DNA from: Bifidobacterium sp. UBA6881
Lineage (GTDB): Bacteria; Actinomycetota; Actinomycetes; Actinomycetales; Bifidobacteriaceae
Assembly: GCA_002451435.1 (NCBI GenBank)
Contig: DKCF01000020.1
Coordinates: 50,157 to 61,256, forward strand
Direction of reading: 5' to 3'
Length of the DNA: 11,100 nt
Position numbers and translations under genes: made by a program. Within the stretch, counting starts at the first letter, position 1. Each line of letters opens with the position of its first letter. A model generated the notes under the pieces. That model was not told where the DNA came from. It made no database searches and saw only the letters and a program-made list of their open reading frames with translations. Of this stretch, positions 7,501 to 11,100 are shown one piece after another.

Positions 7501-8335
7501 AGGCGATGCGCAATGAGAGGCTCCACGCATCCCGGGTTCTGGCCAGAGTGGGTTCGAGGCGCACGCTGCCGGGCGTGACCGTCACCGGTCCGGCCGACGC
7601 CCGTTTCGGCCGCGATGCGCCGCCTCCCGCCGCGCCCCGTTGCTCGTCTGCGAGACGCGTCTTCGCGTTGGCGATGCGTTTGAGCATCCTCAGCTGAGCG
7701 CCTTCGCCGGCGTTGTCGTTCCGCGCGTCGATGGAACGCATGTAGTCCGCCAGGTCGCGTGGCGTGGCGCCGCCCCGTTGGAATCCGTGGAACCGTTCCG
7801 GCTGGTCGAGGAACAGCAGCAGCAACGCGGCGACATGCTTGCACATGCCCGTGTACCGTCCGCCCATGGAGGTGTCGGCTGAAGATCCGTCGGCTTCCGC
7901 ATGGCCGAACGTCGCATGGCCGAAGTCCACGCCGGAGCCGAAGTCGTCGTAGTCGTCCACGTAGTCGTAATCGTCGTAGTCGTCGTCCGCGCCATCGTCG
8001 AAGCTGCGGTATCCGGGCCTGTTGCGGTAGCCGGACAGCCGCCCAGTGCCATAGCCCCGCTGCGAGCTTCCGAACGCCGGGCAGGAGCAGTACCGCGCCA
8101 GGAACAGCTCGTCCTCCATATCGAGCGTGGCCTGCACCTCGTATCGGCTTGACGGCGAAGTGGTTCCGCGCACCGTCGCGCGCAGGGTGATGCGGCTGGA
8201 TTCGGGATCGTTCAGGCAGTACAGATCGTTCATTTTGACACGCCACTGGTTCGCAATCCCGCGAGCGCGCTGCAGCACCGGCTGGCTGCATTCGCCGCGT
8301 AGTTCGTCGGAAAGCCATGCCAGATCGTTCGCCAC
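4514..8335 (-). CDS. SWIM zinc finger / SNF2-family DEAD-like helicase
   Basis: This 1273-residue protein is a Swi2/Snf2-type DNA-dependent ATPase, a family that translocates on double-stranded DNA and remodels protein-DNA complexes. The N-terminus holds a SWIM zinc finger, CSC (C83, C85) and CKH (C165, H167), split by a long insertion. A bacterial SNF2-associated region follows. The motor begins near LRPYQ (801-805) with Walker A DEMGLGKS (826-833), DEAQ (934-937) and TGTPIENR (962-969). The second lobe has LVFSQF (about 1125), SLKAGNTGLNL (about 1178) and RAHRIGQ (1212-1218). All motor motifs look intact. The start is GTG at 8335-8333, with TGGAG 5 bases upstream; it gives MANDLAWLSDEL. Nothing next to it suggests a partner, and no methylase, nuclease or phage-defence gene is adjacent. 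Its cellular role is not determined by the sequence; DNA repair or transcription recycling are family-level possibilities. Confidence 0.94.
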   Translation of the reverse strand: MANDLAWLSDELRGECSQPVLQRARGIANQWRVKMNDLYCLNDPESSRITLRATVRGTTSPSSRYEVQATLDMEDELFLARYCSCPAFGSSQRGYGTGRLSGYRNRPGYRSFDDGADDDYDDYDYVDDYDDFGSGVDFGHATFGHAEADGSSADTSMGGRYTGMCKHVAALLLLFLDQPERFHGFQRGGATPRDLADYMRSIDARNDNAGEGAQLRMLKRIANAKTRLADEQRGAAGGGASRPKRASAGPVTVTPGSVRLEPTLARTRDAWSLSLRIACGGVGYVLKGISKFVSDMRSGAYEAYGRKLAFTHTPDMLDPFSAKLLGFLEQVISTRRIAQMQTGVYYAPEPRVDRELMLADGEVCDLLDMYHAVTQEDYRDKELKARGFLAAGDVHGLQRIVIDDIVRERQAAPSRIHFVDDGPADIDVDIIEGDPEFRLSAEYVREGNASGVRVTANRTINAIITGRRNLYILSAEHIADPDDSQEVAIDGFFRCTDGLRPALHALRELCDGDPDGVFISENDWPMFARTIVPQLNKAGIGLDIPQEVAEQAGSECRIEYYLDRDLHGITCEAVARYGDFLFQLVPTSKELRGTINPDPRSKAAQVKRDVARESFAVQVARQLFPTWSSIDVARIREEDEQSILLMLTDGVDILRSVGSVFSTAAFDGMMQPGTPTVKVGLSVDSNLVEISPIADEVPMNEVGALLESYRRKRRYHRLKNGTFVDLRNADLSELDHVAADLDLDERQLDSGTITVPGYQAFLLDAQVRDDGKSDSFDAYVNDVKIIDPKRYSVPDNLKTVLRPYQVEGFQWLSTLWDKGFGGILADEMGLGKSVQLLALIEARRGSGPALIVCPASLVYNWAAECEKFAGDLTVEVIAGTKAQRRKSIAGIAVRNRPQDDSSTPAPDVVITSYDLLRRDVDDYADCRFALMALDEAQYIKNHATKVAKAVKRITAEHRFALTGTPIENRLSELWSIFDFLMPGLLGTYTKFREKYEQPIMAPGPEHSVMADKLQALVGLFIKRRLKKDVLTDLPEKIENVLTVRLEGEQRKLYAAHEQRLRATLTKTKDADFNTKKIRILAEFTLLREICCDPRLVYADAKNASAKLDAIVQLVDTCMDEGKKVLVFSQFTSFLELIGTRLAERDVAFYTITGETPKKRRVELVDEFNGDDVPVFLISLKAGNTGLNLVGASVVIHADPWWNAAAQNQATDRAHRIGQTQDVNVYQIVAKDTIEERILNMQEKKNELARQFTDGAASGGVGTLSKDDLLALLS
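7943..7999 (-). repeat. Asp/Tyr-rich low-complexity tract inside the SWIM finger
   Basis: Residues 113-131 of the helicase are almost all Asp and Tyr, encoded by an imperfect GAC/TAC triplet array (read as gtcgta-like units on the plus strand). It sits between the two halves of the SWIM zinc ligand set. Length changes by triplet slippage would keep the frame. The region is probably disordered and strongly acidic. Confidence 0.7.
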
Positions 8336-8405
8336 CTGAACTCCATTCGTTCGTACGTTTGTTCTTCTGTGACCTGTGCGCCACTGTATCAGGGCGCGTG
8401 AACGG

Positions 8406-8439
8406 CGAAGGCCGCGGCCGGAGTCGGTCGTGGCCTTCG
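8406..8439 (-). terminator. Hairpin after pepC, probable transcript end
   Basis: A stem of 15 pairs with a 4-base loop (8406-8420 with 8425-8439) begins 23 bases after the pepC stop. Its outer 8 pairs (CGAAGGCC/GGCCTTCG) are perfect. Two inner G-U pairs exist only in plus-strand RNA and become A-C mismatches in the minus-strand pepC transcript, so the fold is actually better on the strand that pepC does not use. No T-run follows on either side. Position favours a pepC terminator, but with reservation. Confidence 0.45.
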
Positions 8440-8462
8440 TTGATGTGTCGGAAGCGGCGGTT

Positions 8463-9884
8463 TCAGCGGCTGCGCTTGGTGAGGGGCTGCCAGGGGTCGA
8501 GTTCCACGGGTTCGGTGGCGAGCAGCGCGCGTGTGGCGTCGTCTAGGTATTCCTTGCGGATGATGATTTCGGTCACGAAACGGTCGAACCATGCGTCGGA
8601 CGCGACGTAGTAGCCGTCCGCGCCGTTGTCCTTGCCCCAGCTGTTTTCGACCTTCCAACGGTTGGGTTTGCCGTTTTCGTCGAGGTTCACGCCGGTGAGC
8701 GTCATGGCGTGGTTGCTTGGGCTGTCGCCGTATTCGAGGCCTTGGGCCTTGTCGAAGGTGAAGTCGGTGCCGAAGAGCTGGTCGACGCGGACGCTGTCGC
8801 AGTCGAAGTAGCCTGCGGTGCGCAGGGAGAACTGGGTGCAGTCGCAGGCGAACCAGATGGGGTGTCCGGCGCTGATCTGGTCGACGGCGGCCTTCTTGAA
8901 CACGTCGAGCGGCACGTTGATGAATTCCATGTCTCCGGCTTCGGCGACGTTCGCGGTGTAGCGGATGCGGTAGCGCTTGTTGAACGGGCGGTCCTTCATC
9001 GGCACGTTGCACAGTGTGGCCAGATCGTTGACGTCGACCGGCACGTATTTCTTGTAGAATTCCACGGGCGTGATGCCGTATTCGCGGATCTGCTTGCGCT
9101 CGTCCTTGCCGGTTTTCGGCTTGTCGTTCTCGGCTTTCTTGCCGTCCTTGGTTTCGTCGTTCTTCTTGTCGTCGTTGCTCACGCGTGCCAGGAAGTCGAA
9201 TTTCGCCGGGGGTTCGCCGAGTGAGATGGCGCAGATGCGGTACACGGTGGACATGTCCTGGTCCTTGAGCGCGCGCAGGTCGTCCACGGATGCGCCGTTC
9301 GCGTGGCGGTCGCGCAGTTCGGCGGCGAATTCGCGCAGCTTGGTGTTGAGGTACTGCTTGAAGGCGTCGGAGTTCTTGGAGTTCGCGGATTCGGGGTACG
9401 CGCTCTTGGGCACGAGGCCGTACTTGTTCACCAGGTCGGCGAACATCTGCCACCAGCCGCCGTCGTCGGCCGGACCGTAGTTGATCTCCTGGAAGAGCCT
9501 GCCGTCGGTCGGCTCGTCGAGCGTGGAGAGCACGTTCTCCAGGTACGTGTTGGACTTTTCCATCGTGTCCCAGAAGAACAGGTAGGTTTCGGAGAATTCG
9601 AAGTCGTCGAGGCCCCACTTGTGCATGAGCTCGTAGCGCAGTGTGTTGAGGGACGCGAACATCCAGCAGCGGCCGGAATGGCGCTGGTTGGTGATGGAGC
9701 CCTGCTTGAGTTCGATGGAGAAGTCGCGGGGCAGGGCGCGCTGCCCCTTGTAGTCGGTGGCCGCCTCGAGCACGCCCGCGGACACCGCCGCGTTGGCGGC
9801 CACGAGGTTGGCGCGGTCCGCGTTGAAGTCCTTCGCGTATTGGGCGAGCAGTTCGGGCTTGATGGCCTTGGTGTTGTCTGTCAT
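8463..9884 (-). CDS. pepC: Aminopeptidase C, bleomycin hydrolase family (peptidase C1B)
   Basis: This 473-residue cytoplasmic cysteine aminopeptidase removes N-terminal residues from peptides and belongs to the papain-like C1B family, which forms hexamers. The catalytic triad is visible: Cys73 in QRHSGRCWMFA, His392 in PSNHAMTLTGV, Asn414 in VENSWGKDNG. Gln67 in the same N-terminal motif would form the oxyanion hole. The length is somewhat above the usual 440-450 residues, mainly because of a Lys/Asp/Glu-rich insertion at about 235-263. The start ATG has AAGGGG 8 bases upstream and a good promoter further up. There is no signal peptide. It appears monocistronic, with a hairpin after its stop, and it is divergent from the secreted nuclease. 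The likely role is peptide nitrogen nutrition and protein turnover. Confidence 0.96.
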   Translation of the reverse strand: MTDNTKAIKPELLAQYAKDFNADRANLVAANAAVSAGVLEAATDYKGQRALPRDFSIELKQGSITNQRHSGRCWMFASLNTLRYELMHKWGLDDFEFSETYLFFWDTMEKSNTYLENVLSTLDEPTDGRLFQEINYGPADDGGWWQMFADLVNKYGLVPKSAYPESANSKNSDAFKQYLNTKLREFAAELRDRHANGASVDDLRALKDQDMSTVYRICAISLGEPPAKFDFLARVSNDDKKNDETKDGKKAENDKPKTGKDERKQIREYGITPVEFYKKYVPVDVNDLATLCNVPMKDRPFNKRYRIRYTANVAEAGDMEFINVPLDVFKKAAVDQISAGHPIWFACDCTQFSLRTAGYFDCDSVRVDQLFGTDFTFDKAQGLEYGDSPSNHAMTLTGVNLDENGKPNRWKVENSWGKDNGADGYYVASDAWFDRFVTEIIIRKEYLDDATRALLATEPVELDPWQPLTKRSR

Positions 9885-9919
9885 GGATCATTCCCCTTGT
9901 TCGATTCGTACGTTGTCAC

Positions 9920-9947
9920 ATTGTATGCCGCGTGCACGGCCGCGCAA
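9920..9947 (-). promoter_or_regulatory. Promoter of pepC
   Basis: On the minus strand TTGCGC (9947-9942) and TACAAT (9925-9920) are separated by 16 bases. The -10 is close to consensus. Transcription would start near 9913 and give a leader of about 30 bases carrying AAGGGG before the pepC ATG. No equally good promoter was found for the divergent nuclease gene in the same 180-base gap. Confidence 0.65.
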
Positions 9948-10064
9948 CCGGGCTTCCACTTATGCGCCATCGCGGAATACGCCATGACCGGAAACGACGA
10001 TTCCTTCGCTGGGGTATCGTGGTACCGAGGTTATGCGAAGAGACCATGAGGAGAAGGAGTTCCC

Positions 10065-11063
10065 ATGCATCACAGTTCTGCCAAGTTCCGTCCGGCCGCC
10101 GCTGTCGGAGCGGTCCTGCTGTCGTTCGGCCTTATGGCGGGCATGCTGTCGTCCACCGCTTCGGCGGCCGACGCGACGGACAACACCGGCGCCGGCGAGT
10201 CGGCGTCGCAGGTGCTCGAGACGCTCGCGGTGAAGGGCCGCGCGCCCAAGACCGGCTACAAGCGCACCCAGTTCGGCGTGGCGTGGAAGGATGTGGACCA
10301 CAACGGCTGCGACACCCGCAACGACATCCTCAACCGTGATCTGACCGATGTGAAACACAAGGTCCTCACCCACGACTGCGTGGTGAAATCCGGAACGCTG
10401 AACGACCCCTACACCGGCAAGACCATCAATTTCAAGCGCGGCAACAAGACGTCCACCGCGGTGCAGATCGACCATGTCGTGGCGTTGAGCAACGCCTGGC
10501 AGACGGGCGCGCAGAAGCTCAGCAAGACGACGCGCACCGAGCTGGCGAACGATCCGTACAATCTGCTCGCCGTGGACGGCCCTGCCAACCAGCAGAAGTC
10601 CGACGGCGACGCCGCCACATGGCTGCCGTCGAACAAAAGCTTCCGCTGCGAGTACGTGGCGCGTCAGATCGGCGTGAAGCACAAGTACTCGCTGTGGGTC
10701 ACGCAATCCGAGAAGAACGCGATGAGCAATGTGCTGTCGGCATGCCCGACGCAGACCATTCCGAACTACACCGGTACCAACGCGTCCGCTTCGGCCTCCG
10801 CCGACGGGTCCACGGCCGATGACCAGAGCGCGCAGCAGGAATCATCCCAGCAATCCCAGCAGGAGACCCAGCAGCAAACGCAGGAACAGGCCCAGCAGCA
10901 AACCCAACAGCAGACCACCACCCCCCAACAGCAGAGCGGTTCCAGCGTCTACTACCAGAACTGCACCGCGGTGAGGGCCGCCGGCGCGGCTCCGCTGTAC
11001 CAAGGCCAACCGGGATACCGTTCCGCGCTCGACCGCGACCATGACGGCGTGGCCTGCGAATAA
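10065..11063 (+). CDS. Secreted HNH (DUF1524/GmrSD C-terminal-like) nuclease with excalibur domain
   Basis: The 332-residue protein starts with a Sec signal peptide: basic start, hydrophobic stretch (about 11-29) and probable cleavage after TASA (34). Residues about 55-228 form an HNH nuclease domain of the DUF1524 type: CDTRND (82-87), QIDHVVALSNAW (134-145; D136-H137), NDPYNLLAVDG (162-172), KSDGDAATWLP (178-188). A Gln-rich linker (about 252-291) leads to a C-terminal excalibur domain (296-332) with the calcium-type loop DRDHDG (323-328) and C300/C331. Six cysteines after the signal peptide (82, 105, 195, 227, 300, 331) suggest disulfides, fitting an extracellular protein. A strong AAGGAG lies 5 bases before the ATG. 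It should cleave nucleic acid outside the cell or at the wall; substrate and target are not determined. It is the only plus-strand gene here and appears to stand alone. Confidence 0.92.
   Translation: MHHSSAKFRPAAAVGAVLLSFGLMAGMLSSTASAADATDNTGAGESASQVLETLAVKGRAPKTGYKRTQFGVAWKDVDHNGCDTRNDILNRDLTDVKHKVLTHDCVVKSGTLNDPYTGKTINFKRGNKTSTAVQIDHVVALSNAWQTGAQKLSKTTRTELANDPYNLLAVDGPANQQKSDGDAATWLPSNKSFRCEYVARQIGVKHKYSLWVTQSEKNAMSNVLSACPTQTIPNYTGTNASASASADGSTADDQSAQQESSQQSQQETQQQTQEQAQQQTQQQTTTPQQQSGSSVYYQNCTAVRAAGAAPLYQGQPGYRSALDRDHDGVACE
10818..10937 (+). repeat. Gln-rich linker coding repeat (CAG/CAA array)
   Basis: Residues about 252-291 of the nuclease are mostly Gln with Thr, Ser and Glu. The DNA contains a 13-base direct repeat CCCAGCAGCAAAC at 10867-10879 and 10891-10903, with a 24-base (8-residue) period. 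Repeat number could vary between strains without breaking the frame. The segment probably acts as a flexible spacer between the catalytic and excalibur domains. Confidence 0.75.
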
Positions 11064-11084
11064 CCACCAATCCCATCGTCATGA

Positions 11085-11098
11085 GTGGCTCGTGCCAC
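11085..11098 (+). terminator. Short hairpin after the nuclease gene, possibly a terminator start
   Basis: GTGGC (11085-11089) and GCCAC (11094-11098) pair around TCGT, 21 bases after the nuclease stop. The window ends 2 bases later, so any T-run or stem extension cannot be seen. This is weak evidence for a transcript end. Confidence 0.25.
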
Positions 11099-11100
11099 GC

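Noticed and set aside
5687..7516. 609-codon open frame on the plus strand
   Set aside because: It is antisense to the SNF2 gene. The minus-strand frame has intact helicase motifs and the plus-strand one has none.
4514..8335. SNF2 helicase as part of a phage-defence system
   Set aside because: SNF2 proteins occur in several defence systems, but the neighbours here are a vitamin transporter and a peptidase. No methylase, nuclease or phospholipase-like partner is next to it.
9898..9909. GTTCGATTC, resembling a tRNA T-loop
   Set aside because: There is no acceptor, anticodon or D-arm around it. It is part of the pepC leader.
10065..11063. Type IV restriction enzyme GmrSD
   Set aside because: The HNH core resembles the GmrSD C-terminal domain, but the protein lacks the DUF262 part and carries a signal peptide, so it is a secreted nuclease and not a cytoplasmic restriction enzyme.

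Overview
The window looks like chromosomal DNA of a high-GC actinobacterium, most probably a Bifidobacterium. The reasons are the GC-rich codon use with long antisense shadow frames, a bleomycin-hydrolase-type aminopeptidase C, a fused ECF-transporter energising module, and a secreted HNH nuclease ending in an excalibur domain. The genus is an inference from gene content; no rRNA or other phylogenetic marker is present.

Layout, left to right. All genes are on the minus strand except the last. (1) 1-440: the end of a minus-strand unit, with the CRM-domain ribosome-assembly protein YhbY followed by a possible partial gene that runs off the left edge. (2) 441-997: a gap of about 560 bases with no convincing gene. 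It holds several inverted repeats, including a long-range stem (862-974) just downstream of the next operon. (3) 998-4368: a riboflavin-uptake operon read right to left. It has a clear promoter, an FMN riboswitch, the S-component ribU, a short intergenic region with two competing RNA folds, and one 815-residue gene carrying both ECF ATPases and the EcfT membrane subunit. (4) 4463-8335: a hairpin, then a 1273-residue SWIM/SNF2 helicase gene that starts with GTG. (5) 8406-9947: a hairpin, then pepC and its promoter. (6) 10065-11063 on the plus strand: a secreted HNH nuclease with a glutamine-rich linker and a C-terminal excalibur calcium-binding domain, divergent from pepC.

How the parts fit. 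The ribU operon is a self-contained vitamin importer: RibU would bind riboflavin and the fused EcfA-EcfA-EcfT polypeptide would power transport. The FMN riboswitch sits so close to the ribU ribosome-binding site that control is probably translational. The helicase, pepC and nuclease look like independent transcription units. I see no insertion sequences, tRNA or rRNA genes, CRISPR array or phage genes. Most of the window is ordinary core genome. The parts that deserve a second look are the triple ECF fusion, the switch-like RNA before it, the acidic insertion inside the SWIM zinc finger, the secreted nuclease, and the unexplained stem at 862-974.
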